A DNA stretch of 64,000 nucleotides, from contig CANMGT010000004.1 in the NCBI GenBank assembly GCA_947497495.1, positions 62,001 through 126,000 on the forward strand, in the 5' to 3' direction. This DNA comes from an uncultured Lentibacter sp. Lineage in GTDB: Bacteria; Pseudomonadota; Alphaproteobacteria; Rhodobacterales; Rhodobacteraceae. Both the position numbers and the translations under genes were made by a program. The notes under the pieces are model-generated. The model did not search any database and was not told where the DNA came from. It was given only the letters and a program-made list of their open reading frames with translations. Of the stretch, positions 47,002 through 57,210 are shown one piece after another. Each line of letters starts with the position of its first letter. The stretch's first letter is position 1.

Positions 47002-47604
47002 GTGCCCGCAGAAATCAGAAAAACACTTCTTCACGTTGAAAACACGCTCATCGAAGGCGGCAAGGCGGCTGAAAAACCGCTGACCTTGATCGCGGCGATG
47101 GCAGTTATCCGCAACCCTTGGGCAGGTCAGGGTTTTGTCGAAGACCTGTCTCCCGCCATTCGCGATTGCGCGTCTGGCCTTGGGCAAATGCTGACGGAAA
47201 TGGTGCTTGAGGCCGCTGGTGGCGGTGACAAAGTCGAAGGCTACGGCAAGTCGGCGATTGTCGGGCTGAATGGCGAAGTCGAGCACGCCTCGGCGCTGAT
47301 CCACACGCTGCATTTTGGCAACCACTATCGCAATGCTGTCGGGGCAAAGTCATACCTGTCTTTCTGCAATACACGCGGCCCCGCGAATGCGCCGCTGATG
47401 ATCCCGCTGATGGACAAGAACGATGGGGGGCGTCGATCACACTATCTGACGATCCAGACATCCGTGGCCGACGCACCTGCGGCTGACGAAATTCTCATAG
47501 CCCTCGGGGCGTCTATCGGTGGTCGCCCGCATCATCGGATCGGTGACCGCTATCAAGACCTCAAGGAGCTGGGCCATGACGTTGACAACCCTGCATCTGT
47601 CTAA
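47002..47604 (+). CDS. DUF1185 ('amino acid synthesis') family protein
   Basis: This 200-residue protein matches DUF1185: EIRKTLLHVENTLIEGGKAAEKPLT, NPWAGQGFVEDLSP, GYGKSAIVGLNGEVEHASALIHTLHFGNHYR and the C-terminal GASIGGRPHHRIGDRYQDL. The reaction is unknown despite the family name. The start is set at a GTG preceded by AAAGGA with an 8-base spacer, giving the normal family N-terminus; an ATG at 46963 lies within the operator and has no binding site. It overlaps the hydrolase gene by 29 bases. Confidence 0.83.
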   Translation: MPAEIRKTLLHVENTLIEGGKAAEKPLTLIAAMAVIRNPWAGQGFVEDLSPAIRDCASGLGQMLTEMVLEAAGGGDKVEGYGKSAIVGLNGEVEHASALIHTLHFGNHYRNAVGAKSYLSFCNTRGPANAPLMIPLMDKNDGGRRSHYLTIQTSVADAPAADEILIALGASIGGRPHHRIGDRYQDLKELGHDVDNPASV

Positions 47605-48388
47605 CTCGGGTGCGACCGCCACTTGCCTCGACCAGGGCGCAGGCGCGCCGCTGATCTTGCTGCACGGTGTCGGCATGCAGTCGGCAGCCTGGAAGCCTCA
47701 GCTAGAGGTCTTGCAGCGTGAGCAGCGCGTCATCGCGGTTGATTTGCCCGGTCATGGCGGGAGTGATCCCTTGCCCCACGATAGCGCCCTGCCCGCATAT
47801 GTCGCATGGTTGCAGGACGTCATCTCGACACTAGGCCTCGGGCCGGTCAATCTTGCGGGCCACTCGATGGGGGCCCTGATCGCGGCGGGTTATGCCGTGA
47901 CACACCCTGACATGACTCGCCGTGTTGCGCTTTTGAACGGGGTCTACCTTCGCGATGACACCGCGCGTGCAGCCGTTGTCGCACGAGCCGCCGAAATCCG
48001 GTGCGGCAAGGTCGACATCCAAACCCCGCTGGCACGCTGGTTTGGCACCTCGCCGACTGACAGCAAAGTTCGTGCGCAGGTTTTGGACTGGCTCAGTGCC
48101 GTTGATCCAGCAGCCTATGGAACGGCTTACACGGCCTTCGCCAATGGCGACAGAACCTATGCAGATCAGCTCGCGCAGATCACTTGTCCTTTTCTCGCAC
48201 TCACCGGGGATGGAGATCATAACTCCACTCCGGAAATGTCGCGAGTGATGGCCGCTCAGGCGCAAGATGGGCAGGCCGTGGTGATCAAAGGACATAGACA
48301 TATGGTAAACCTCACTGCGGCGGAGCAGGTGAATGCACATTTTCTCGCGTGGCTCAAAAGGCCGGAAACCAGAAAGGACTTGCTGTGA
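47576..48388 (+). CDS. Alpha/beta hydrolase
   Basis: This 270-residue protein has the oxyanion region LILLHGVGMQSAAW, nucleophile elbow LAGHSMGALIA (Ser), an acidic residue near TGDGDHNS and the catalytic His in IKGHRHMVNL. AAGGAG lies 7 bases before the ATG, inside the end of the DUF1185 gene. The closest functional analogues in layout are RutD-like or ring-cleavage-product hydrolases working with a flavin monooxygenase. The stop overlaps the next start by four bases (GTGA). Confidence 0.88.
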   Translation: MTLTTLHLSNSGATATCLDQGAGAPLILLHGVGMQSAAWKPQLEVLQREQRVIAVDLPGHGGSDPLPHDSALPAYVAWLQDVISTLGLGPVNLAGHSMGALIAAGYAVTHPDMTRRVALLNGVYLRDDTARAAVVARAAEIRCGKVDIQTPLARWFGTSPTDSKVRAQVLDWLSAVDPAAYGTAYTAFANGDRTYADQLAQITCPFLALTGDGDHNSTPEMSRVMAAQAQDGQAVVIKGHRHMVNLTAAEQVNAHFLAWLKRPETRKDLL

Positions 48389-49296
48389 CACAAATTGATC
48401 CACGCGCTCTGCGAAATGCCTTCGGGACTTTCATGACAGGCGTAACCGTCGTGACGGCCCATGACGTGAACGGCGCGCCACTCGGCTTTACCGCGAACTC
48501 GTTTACGTCGGTCTCGCTTGATCCGCCTCTGGTGCTTGTCTGTGTCGCGAACACGTCAAGGAACTTTGAAACTCTGGTGAAGGCAACAGGATTTGCCGTT
48601 AACATCCTCGCCGAAGACCAGACCAATGTATCCAACACTTTTGCACGGCCCGTTGAAGACAGGTTTGCCACTGTTGGCTGGCACAAGGGGCCACACGGCG
48701 CGCCCATTCTGGATGGTGTCACGGCGTGGTTTGATTGCAGTATGCACAAGACCGTCGATGCAGGGGATCACACCATCCTGATCGGCCAGGTCGAAGGGTT
48801 TGACGCAGCTGCGACACCGGGCCTTGGCTATGCTCGCGGGGCCTACGTGACGCCCTCAACAGCCGTCGAGGCCATCGAGCCTAGCCCGAACTTGGTCGTC
48901 TCAGCGTTGATTGAACGGAACGGGGAGATTTTGCTTCTTGAGGATGGCAAGGGAGGCTTGGCGCTGCCCGAACAGCGGGTAAAAAGCGAAGGCGTTTCGG
49001 CCTCTTTGACGCAGCTTATAGCATCGACGGGTCTGAAGGCAGAGCCGGGGTTTGTCTATTCGGTGTTTGACGACGGAAAGCACCAACATATTTCGTTTAT
49101 GTGCCAGACCGCCGAAGGCGAGCCCTCAAAAGGCGCCTTCGTTCCGATGACAGCCGAGGCGTTTGCGGGCGTTTCCGATCATGCGATCCTGTCGATGCTC
49201 AAGCGCTTCGCCACAGAAAGCCCGCTTGGCAATTTTGGCATGTATTACGGCAACCAACACAGCGGCGAAGTGCGCCCCGTTCTAAAGGAGAAGTAG
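48385..49296 (+). CDS. Flavin reductase with C-terminal degenerate Nudix-like domain
   Basis: This 303-residue protein has two domains. The first (about 5-155) is an FMN-binding flavin reductase of the HpaC/RutF type: FGTFMTGVTVVTAHDVNGAPLGFTANSFTSVSLDPPLVL and the GLGYARGAYVTP end. The second (about 165-285) looks like a Nudix fold (VVSALIERNGEILLLEDGKGG...), but the REUxEE catalytic helix reads LTQLIAST, so hydrolysis is unlikely. It should supply reduced flavin to the monooxygenase encoded next. Translation starts at GTG in the GTGA overlap, with AAAGGA 6 bases ahead. Confidence 0.85.
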   Translation: MTQIDPRALRNAFGTFMTGVTVVTAHDVNGAPLGFTANSFTSVSLDPPLVLVCVANTSRNFETLVKATGFAVNILAEDQTNVSNTFARPVEDRFATVGWHKGPHGAPILDGVTAWFDCSMHKTVDAGDHTILIGQVEGFDAAATPGLGYARGAYVTPSTAVEAIEPSPNLVVSALIERNGEILLLEDGKGGLALPEQRVKSEGVSASLTQLIASTGLKAEPGFVYSVFDDGKHQHISFMCQTAEGEPSKGAFVPMTAEAFAGVSDHAILSMLKRFATESPLGNFGMYYGNQHSGEVRPVLKEK

Positions 49297-49300
49297 GCAC

Positions 49301-50338
49301 ATGCGGTTTTCCCTTTTTGCTCATATGGAGCGCCTGTCTCCGGATCAGGACCAAAAGCAACTTTATGACGAGTTTGTTGAGTTGGCCAAGATCGCTGATG
49401 CAGGTGGCATGCACGCTGTCTGGACGGGCGAGCACCACGGTATGGACTTTACCGTTGCCCCGAACCCGTTTCTAAACCTCGTGGATCTGGCGCATCAGAC
49501 CAAAAATGTGCGCCTTGGAACGGGCACAGTCATTGCCCCGTTCTGGCATCCGATCCGGCTGGCGGGTGAAGCGGCGATGACCGATATCATCACCGAAGGA
49601 CGCCTGGAACTTGGCATTGCGCGCGGTGCCTATTCCTATGAATACGAGCGCATGGTGCCGGGGATGGACGCATGGGACGCGGGTCAGCGTATGCGCGAGC
49701 TTGTCCCCGCCATTCAGGGGCTTTGGCAGGGCGACTACGCCCAAGACGGCTCTTATCATTCCTTCCCGGCAACGACATCTTCGCCCAAGCCGATGCAGGC
49801 GGGTGGCCCGCCGATCTGGGTGGCGGCACGTGATCCGAACAGCCATGAGTTCGCCGTGTCAAACGGCTGCAACGTGCAGGTGACACCGCTGTGGCAAGGT
49901 GACAGCGAGATCACCAAGTTGATGGAGACGTTCAAGGCGGCCTGCGCCAAGTTCTCCGACCTGAAACGCCCCGAGATCATGCTGCTCAACCACACCTATA
50001 TCGCGGCAGACGCCGCTGATGCGCAGCAGGCCGCAGAGGAAATCAACAGCTTTTATTGCAACTTCGGAGCGTGGTTCAAAAACGAACGCAGCGTCAGCCA
50101 AGGCAGGATAGAGCCGCTGACAGAACAAGACATCGCTGCGCATCCCTTCTACACCGCCGAGGCCATGATGCGGGACAATGTGATCGCCTCGCCTGAAGAT
50201 GCGATCAAGCGGCTCAAAACCTACGCAAACATGGGCTATGATGAGTATTCATTCTGGATCGACAGCGGAATGAGCTTTGAGCGCAAGAAAGCATCGCTGC
50301 TGCGGTTCATCAACGGTGTCATGCCAGCGTTTGCCTGA
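49301..50338 (+). CDS. Luciferase-like (LLM class) flavin-dependent monooxygenase
   Basis: This 345-residue TIM-barrel protein of the bacterial luciferase superfamily has MHAVWTGEHHGMDFTVAPNPFL, VRLGTGTVIAPFWHPIRLAGEAAMTD and GRLELGIARGAYSYEYERMVPG, the substrate- and flavin-facing blocks. It would use reduced flavin from the preceding reductase, four bases upstream, in a two-component system. GGAG lies about 10 bases before the ATG. The substrate is unknown; related pairs cleave C-N, C-S or Baeyer-Villiger-type bonds. Confidence 0.9.
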   Translation: MRFSLFAHMERLSPDQDQKQLYDEFVELAKIADAGGMHAVWTGEHHGMDFTVAPNPFLNLVDLAHQTKNVRLGTGTVIAPFWHPIRLAGEAAMTDIITEGRLELGIARGAYSYEYERMVPGMDAWDAGQRMRELVPAIQGLWQGDYAQDGSYHSFPATTSSPKPMQAGGPPIWVAARDPNSHEFAVSNGCNVQVTPLWQGDSEITKLMETFKAACAKFSDLKRPEIMLLNHTYIAADAADAQQAAEEINSFYCNFGAWFKNERSVSQGRIEPLTEQDIAAHPFYTAEAMMRDNVIASPEDAIKRLKTYANMGYDEYSFWIDSGMSFERKKASLLRFINGVMPAFA

Positions 50339-50460
50339 AGTGAGCCGCCAAAGATCCGAACAACAGAATTGTGGCGACACGCCCACAACACTGATATGTC
50401 ATACAGCGCTCGCCTCTTGTCTTCCTCAGGCTAAAGGCGAGGCGCTTTAAAGGAAAAACA

Positions 50461-51927
50461 ATGCAGAAATTCCAGCAATATATTAACGGCGCATTCTCTG
50501 ATGGCACAGCGCATTTTGAAAGCCGCGACCCTGCGACAGGGCAGGTTTGGGCGTTGATGCCCGAGGCGCGTCGTGATGATGTAAACCGCGCTGTCGAGGC
50601 CGCCGAACGCGCGTTTTTTTCGCCTGAGTGGGCCGATATGACAGCCACAGCACGCGGCAAACTGCTGATGCGGCTGGCGGATTTGATCGCGGAAAATGCC
50701 GAGACCCTTGCAAAGCTGGAAACACGGGACACTGGAAAAATCATCCGCGAGACATCGGCGCAGATCGCTTATGTGGCTGATTACTATCGCTATTATGCAG
50801 GGCTGGCCGACAAGATCGAAGGCGCGCATCTGCCGATCGACAAGCCAGATATGGAAGTCTGGCTGCGCCGCGAGCCTCTTGGTGTTGTCGCCGCAATCGT
50901 GCCGTGGAACTCGCAGCTTTTCCTGTCGGCTGTCAAAATCGGCCCTGCCCTTGCGGCCGGCTGCACGGTTGTTCTGAAGGCATCCGAGGAAGCCCCCGCA
51001 CCGATGCTCGAGTTCGCGCGCATCTTTGATCAGGCAGGTTTCCCGAAGGGCGTTTTGAACGTCATCACCGGCTTCGCAGCCGAGTGCGGCGCGGTTCTCA
51101 CGCGCCACCCGAAGGTTGACCATATCGCCTTCACTGGCGGGCCTGACACCGCGAAACATATCGTGCGCAACTCGGCAGAAAATCTCGCGTCGACCTCGCT
51201 GGAGCTGGGCGGAAAATCTCCGTTCATCGTGTTTGAAGACGCTGACATCGAAAGCGCGGTCAACGCGCAGGTGTCTGGCATATTTGCGGCAACAGGCCAA
51301 AGCTGCGTTGCAGGGTCGCGGCTGATTGTCTCGAGCAAAATCAAAGAGGCGTTCCTCGCCCGCCTGAAGGAAAAGGCTGAGGCCGTGGTGATCGGCGCGC
51401 CTGACGACATGGCAACCGAAGTTGGCCCGCTGTGCACCAACGGGCAGCTACAAACAGCCGTTGATCTGGTGGCTGCCTCCGAGAAAGCGGGGGCTACCGT
51501 GATCACAGGGGGCAAACCGTTAGACCACGACGGGATATACTTCCCCCCGACGATCATCGATTGTTCAGCAGCGCCAGATGCGCCCTGCCTGACCCACGAG
51601 TTTTTTGGCCCCGTGCTGTCTGTTCTTAGCTTTGATACAGAAGCCGAAGCCTTGAGCCTTGCCAATGATACGGCCTTTGGGCTTGCCTCTGGTGTCTTCA
51701 CAAAAGACCTGACCAGAGCACACCGGATGATCCGCGGAATTCGTGCTGGTATCGTTTGGGTGAACACCTATCGCGCGGTCAGCCCAATCGCGCCTTTTGG
51801 CGGGTCTGGCCTCAGCGGGCACGGGCGCGAAGGCGGGCTGCAAGCCGCGCTTGATTACACCAAAGTCAAAGCCGTGTGGCTGCGCACCAGCGACGAGCCG
51901 ATCCCCGACCCATTTGTGATGCGTTGA
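50461..51927 (+). CDS. Aldehyde dehydrogenase
   Basis: This 488-residue NAD(P)+-dependent enzyme has VPWNSQLFLSAVKIGPALAAG, FTGGPDTAK, catalytic Glu in LELGGKSPF and catalytic Cys in ATGQSCVAGSRL, with the C-terminal PFGGSGLSGHGREGG. AAAGGA precedes the ATG. A 122-base gap separates it from the monooxygenase gene, so it may have an additional promoter, but the common strand and context suggest it oxidises an aldehyde released by that system. Confidence 0.9.
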   Translation: MQKFQQYINGAFSDGTAHFESRDPATGQVWALMPEARRDDVNRAVEAAERAFFSPEWADMTATARGKLLMRLADLIAENAETLAKLETRDTGKIIRETSAQIAYVADYYRYYAGLADKIEGAHLPIDKPDMEVWLRREPLGVVAAIVPWNSQLFLSAVKIGPALAAGCTVVLKASEEAPAPMLEFARIFDQAGFPKGVLNVITGFAAECGAVLTRHPKVDHIAFTGGPDTAKHIVRNSAENLASTSLELGGKSPFIVFEDADIESAVNAQVSGIFAATGQSCVAGSRLIVSSKIKEAFLARLKEKAEAVVIGAPDDMATEVGPLCTNGQLQTAVDLVAASEKAGATVITGGKPLDHDGIYFPPTIIDCSAAPDAPCLTHEFFGPVLSVLSFDTEAEALSLANDTAFGLASGVFTKDLTRAHRMIRGIRAGIVWVNTYRAVSPIAPFGGSGLSGHGREGGLQAALDYTKVKAVWLRTSDEPIPDPFVMR

Positions 51928-52148
51928 AGTCGCCTGACCTGATCAAAGCCATTGACCACTTGTCCTTGCAAACTGGCGCTGCAACATCAGTCAATTTGGG
52001 CACAAAGCCGACCTTCGCTGTAGGAAGGGCCACCCTCACCAAAGCAGCACTGTCCAAAGTAGTACTGCGCCGCCAAATTGTTTCACTGCCAAATCATGTC
52101 GGGCAGCTTCGCCTCGCTTGACCGCTCAAACCTCTGGCGAGGCCAAGC
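51928..52148. other. Non-coding stretch at the right edge of the second island
   Basis: About 220 bases between the aldehyde dehydrogenase and the lipoprotein contain no supported gene or clear terminator. The sequence changes character from island to core here. Confidence 0.4.
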
Positions 52149-52427
52149 TTACTCGGGGGCGCGGGTGCAGATCGGTTGGCCCTTGGCGGTGCGCAGTGGT
52201 AGAAACGTCGTCTCGACGGGGCCGTTGTGCTGGTATTCATAGCAGCCATCCACGGGGTTGATGCGGATCGCCTTCAAGTTCTGGTTCGGGGCTGCAACTT
52301 CAAGCACGCTCTCGGGAACATTGGCCAGAAGCATGCTGTTGGGCGCGCCCTCCATACCTTCGAAAGGCTCACAAGCCGAAAGCGACAGGGCAGCAAGGCC
52401 AAAGGCCCACGTTTTTCCAAATTTCAC
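52149..52427 (-). CDS. Small lipoprotein of unknown function
   Basis: This 92-residue protein starts at GTG (AAGGA 6 bases ahead) with a lipoprotein signal peptide KFGKTWAFGLAALSLSAC, the Cys being the lipidated residue, followed by about 75 mature residues with two further cysteines (GCYEY and PICTRAPE) that may pair. I recognise no family. The open frame extends 48 codons upstream but that part has no lipoprotein logic. It is divergent from mreB. Confidence 0.72.
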   Translation of the reverse strand: MKFGKTWAFGLAALSLSACEPFEGMEGAPNSMLLANVPESVLEVAAPNQNLKAIRINPVDGCYEYQHNGPVETTFLPLRTAKGQPICTRAPE

Positions 52428-53778
<1,351 letters not shown>

Positions 53779-53810
53779 AGCGCCGACCTTACGCTATAAG
53801 GAGAGGCACC

Positions 53811-54734
53811 GTGGCAAACGAACCGCTCAGAACCGACGAATTCACCGGCCCGCTCAAGCGGCTGGTCGTCGTCGTTCTGACGCTTCTGCTGATCGGCGTC
53901 TTCATCCTCTGGCGGATCGACAGCCCGCGCGTCGAGCGCTTCCGCACCGCCGTGGTTGACAGGGTCGTGCCCAACTTCGACTGGGCTATGGCCCCGGTCA
54001 CGGCCACTGCCAACATCATCAGCGACTTTCAGAGTTATCAGAAAATTTACGCGCAAAATCAAGAACTTCGCCGCGAGCTGCAGCAAATGAAAAGCTGGAA
54101 GGAGGCCGCGCTCCAGCTTGAGCAGGAGAATGCCCGCCTGCTTGATCTCAACAACGTGCGCCTTGACCCGCGCCTCACCTACATCACAGGGGTCGTGCTG
54201 GCCGACAGCGGCTCGCCCTACCGCCAAACCGTGCTGCTCAACGTCGGCGCGCGCGACGGCATCCTTGACGGTTGGGCCGCGATGGATGGCATCGGCCTTG
54301 TCGGGCGCATCTCCGGCGTCGGCGAGCGCACCAGCCGCGTTCTGATGCTCACAGATGTCGCCTCGCGCGTGCCTGTCTCGATCCAGCCCTCCGGCCAGCG
54401 CGGCCTCATCATCGGCGACAACACCCTCGCACCACCGATTGATTTCATCGAAAACCGCGACTTGGTCCGCCCCGGTGACCGTGTCGTATCAACGGGCGAC
54501 GGCGAGGTCTTTCCGGCGGGCATTCTTGTCGGCCATATCGCCATCGCCCCCGGCGGGCGGATGCGCGTGCGCCTTGCGGCTGACTACGAGCGCCTCGAAT
54601 TCCTGCGTGTTCTGCGCAACTACGGCAGCGAACGCATCTCTGATCCGGGGCATCTTGTGCTGCCCTCGGTGCCGATCGTGCAGCCGCAGCCCCTTCCCCC
54701 GGAAGATGGCACGCAGGAAGGCACAAATGACTGA
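53811..54734 (+). CDS. mreC: Rod shape-determining protein MreC
   Basis: This 307-residue protein has an N-terminal membrane helix (LVVVVLTLLLIGVFILW), a coiled coil (about residues 75-110, QNQELRRELQQMKSWKEAALQLEQENARLL) and a periplasmic beta-domain with LVGRISGVGERTSRVLMLTD. It connects MreB to PBP2 in the periplasm. It starts at GTG with AGGAG 7 bases ahead, 32 bases after mreB, and overlaps mreD by eight bases. Confidence 0.95.
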   Translation: MANEPLRTDEFTGPLKRLVVVVLTLLLIGVFILWRIDSPRVERFRTAVVDRVVPNFDWAMAPVTATANIISDFQSYQKIYAQNQELRRELQQMKSWKEAALQLEQENARLLDLNNVRLDPRLTYITGVVLADSGSPYRQTVLLNVGARDGILDGWAAMDGIGLVGRISGVGERTSRVLMLTDVASRVPVSIQPSGQRGLIIGDNTLAPPIDFIENRDLVRPGDRVVSTGDGEVFPAGILVGHIAIAPGGRMRVRLAADYERLEFLRVLRNYGSERISDPGHLVLPSVPIVQPQPLPPEDGTQEGTND

Positions 54735-55266
54735 GAACTCCGTCAGCCGCCTGTGGTTTATGCGCATTGTTTTCGTCGCCCTCAGCGTCGCGTTGGTCTT
54801 CACGCATGTTCTGCCGTTGCAAACCGCGCCCACCCGTTGGGCCGCGCCTGACCTGGTCCTGGCGGGTGCTTTCGGCTGGGGCTTGCGGCGGCCCGACTTC
54901 GTGCCAGCGACGCTGTTTGTGATCGTTGTCTTCTTTGCCGACCTGATGCTTGACCGCGCCCCCGGCCTGCTCACGGCCATCGCACTCTTGGCGCTTGAGG
55001 GCCTCAAGGCGCGCGCGGGCCGTGTGCGCGACATGCCCTTCACTGTCGAGTGGTTTGCCGCTTCCGTGGCCATTGCCGGCACGATCCTGCTGTATCGCAT
55101 CATTCTGGCCCTGTTTCTGGTCGAGCAACTCTCGCTGAAGCTGGCGATCACACAAATTGCGCTCACAATCTTGTGCTACCCTGTTGTTATCGCCATTTCT
55201 TGGTTATTCTTCGGTTTGAAGAAGCCCTCGCTCGGCGAAGTCAACGCGCTGGGGCAACGGCTGTAA
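54727..55266 (+). CDS. mreD: Rod shape-determining protein MreD
   Basis: This 179-residue integral membrane protein has about five hydrophobic helices (for example IVFVALSVALVFTHVLPL and FVPATLFVIVVFFADLML). The family is poorly conserved, but position between mreC and mrdA and topology identify it. AGGAAGG precedes the ATG, which lies inside the end of mreC. It is part of the elongasome membrane complex. Confidence 0.92.
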   Translation: MTENSVSRLWFMRIVFVALSVALVFTHVLPLQTAPTRWAAPDLVLAGAFGWGLRRPDFVPATLFVIVVFFADLMLDRAPGLLTAIALLALEGLKARAGRVRDMPFTVEWFAASVAIAGTILLYRIILALFLVEQLSLKLAITQIALTILCYPVVIAISWLFFGLKKPSLGEVNALGQRL

Positions 55267-55290
55267 ACGCGGCTCGAAACAAGGTGTAAC

Positions 55291-57210
55291 ATGCGCAAAA
55301 GTGCAAGCGAAAAGACCCAGAGCCAAGCGCTCGTCACCCGCCGCAGCTTGCTGGTTGGCGGGTTGCAGATGGGCCTTGTCGGGGCCTTGGGCGCGCGCAT
55401 GCACTACCTTCAGGTGCAAGAGAGCGACCAGTTCCGCTTCCTCGCCGAGGAAAACCGCATCAAGATCAGCCTCATCCCCCCCGCCCGCGGCGAAATATTT
55501 GACCGCACAGGGCGGATACTCGCCGAAAACGTGCCCAGCTATCGCGTGACGATCACCCGCGAAGATGCTGGCGACGTTGAAGAGACCCTCGCAAACCTCG
55601 CCCGCATCATCGAGCTTGACCCCGAGTATCTTGCGCAAGCCCATGAAGAGATCAAAAAGCGTCGTGGCGACACGCCCGTTACCGTTGCCGACAAGATAAG
55701 TTGGGAAGCTCTGGCGCGGGTCGCTGCCAACGCCCCCGCCCTGCCCGGTGTCGAGCCGCAAGTCGCCCTCTCGCGGCGCTACGCACTGGGCGCCGACTTT
55801 ACCCATGTTGTAGGCTACGTCGGCCCTGTGTCGGACTACGACTTGGGCCGCATCCAAAACCCTGATCCGCTGCTGCGCCTGCCGCGTTTCCAGATCGGCA
55901 AAACGGGCCTTGAGGCGCGTCAGGAAGACGACTTGCGAGGCAAGGCCGGCACCCAGCGCGTCGAAGTCAACGCAGCAGGCCGCGAAGTGCGTGAGCTGGA
56001 CCGCATCGAAGGCAAAAAGGGCAGCGATGTTCAGCTGACCATCGACCACAACCTGCAAAACTACGTGCAGGCCCGCCTCGGCGAGGAAAGCGCCGCTGCC
56101 GTGGTGATCGACTGCGAAACAGGCGACCTGCTCGCCATCGGCTCGGCGCCCACCTTTGATCCTAACCTGTTTGTGAACGGCATTTCTGTTGCCGACTACA
56201 AAACCCTCATCGAAGATGACCACCGCCCGCTTGTGGCCAAATCGGTGCAAGGCACCTACCCGCCCGGCTCGACATTCAAGATGGTCACAGCCCTGGCGGC
56301 CCTCGAAGCGGGCGTCGTAACAGCTGAAGACACGTTTAACTGCAAAGGCCATCTCGACGTCAGCTCGCAAAAGTTCCATTGCTGGAAGCACAGCGGCCAC
56401 GGCAACGTCGGCCTCGTGCGCAGCCTGCGCGAAAGCTGCGACGTCTACTACTACGAGCTGGCCTTGCAAGCGGGCATCGAGAACATCTCGGCCATGGCGC
56501 GCCGCCTTGGCTTGGGCGAGCGTCATGACATCCCCATGAGTGCTGTCGCGCAGGGGTTAACCCCCACAAAAGACTGGAAAAAGCGCGTCAAAGGCGAAGA
56601 CTGGGTGCTTGGCGACAGCGTCAACGCCTCGATCGGACAGGGCTTTGTTCTGGCCTCGCCTTTGCAGCTCGCGGTGATGACAGCGCGCATCGCAACAGGC
56701 CGCACCGTCACGCCGCGCCTTGTCAAAACAATCGACGGCGTCGAGCAACCCAGCGGCGCAGGCGAGCCCTTGGGCCTCAACGAGAACCACCTCCGGCAAA
56801 TCCGCCGTGGCATGTTTGAAGTCGTCAACAACGCGCGCGGCACCGCCCGCAGCAGCAAGATCCTCTCGAAAGCCAACCAGATGGCGGGCAAGACAGGCAC
56901 CAGTCAGGTGATCTCGCGGCGTGTGAAGGCCTCCGAGGTGCCATGGGAGCAGCGCGACCACGCGCTCTTCGTGGACTTCGCCCCCTACGATAACCCGCGC
57001 ATCGCCGTGGCTGTTGTTGTCGAGCACGGCGGCGGCGGCTCCACGGCAGCGGCGCCTGTGGCGCGCGACATCACCCTGCAAGCGCTCTACGGCGAAGACC
57101 CGCCCCTGTCGGAATACCCCGCGCGCGACCGTGGCCGCATCCGTGCCCAGCAAAACAGGCTGCGCGCCCTGCGCCCGCCTGACGTCAACGGAACGGCTGA
57201 CCGCGCATGA
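55291..57210 (+). CDS. mrdA: Penicillin-binding protein 2 (elongation transpeptidase)
   Basis: This 639-residue class B PBP cross-links peptidoglycan during elongation. After an N-terminal anchor (LLVGGLQMGLVGALGARM) come the pedestal domain (RGEIFDRTGRILAEN) and the transpeptidase domain with SxxK at Ser327 (PPGSTFKM), SCD as the SxN-type motif and KTGT in MAGKTGTSQ. The segment FNCKGHLDVSSQKFHCWKHSGHG matches the metal-binding loop of PBP2. Its stop overlaps rodA by four bases. Confidence 0.96.
   Translation: MRKSASEKTQSQALVTRRSLLVGGLQMGLVGALGARMHYLQVQESDQFRFLAEENRIKISLIPPARGEIFDRTGRILAENVPSYRVTITREDAGDVEETLANLARIIELDPEYLAQAHEEIKKRRGDTPVTVADKISWEALARVAANAPALPGVEPQVALSRRYALGADFTHVVGYVGPVSDYDLGRIQNPDPLLRLPRFQIGKTGLEARQEDDLRGKAGTQRVEVNAAGREVRELDRIEGKKGSDVQLTIDHNLQNYVQARLGEESAAAVVIDCETGDLLAIGSAPTFDPNLFVNGISVADYKTLIEDDHRPLVAKSVQGTYPPGSTFKMVTALAALEAGVVTAEDTFNCKGHLDVSSQKFHCWKHSGHGNVGLVRSLRESCDVYYYELALQAGIENISAMARRLGLGERHDIPMSAVAQGLTPTKDWKKRVKGEDWVLGDSVNASIGQGFVLASPLQLAVMTARIATGRTVTPRLVKTIDGVEQPSGAGEPLGLNENHLRQIRRGMFEVVNNARGTARSSKILSKANQMAGKTGTSQVISRRVKASEVPWEQRDHALFVDFAPYDNPRIAVAVVVEHGGGGSTAAAPVARDITLQALYGEDPPLSEYPARDRGRIRAQQNRLRALRPPDVNGTADRA

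Noticed and set aside
55204..56526. A 440-codon minus-strand frame opposite mrdA
   Set aside because: Antisense shadow of mrdA, which has complete PBP2 motifs.
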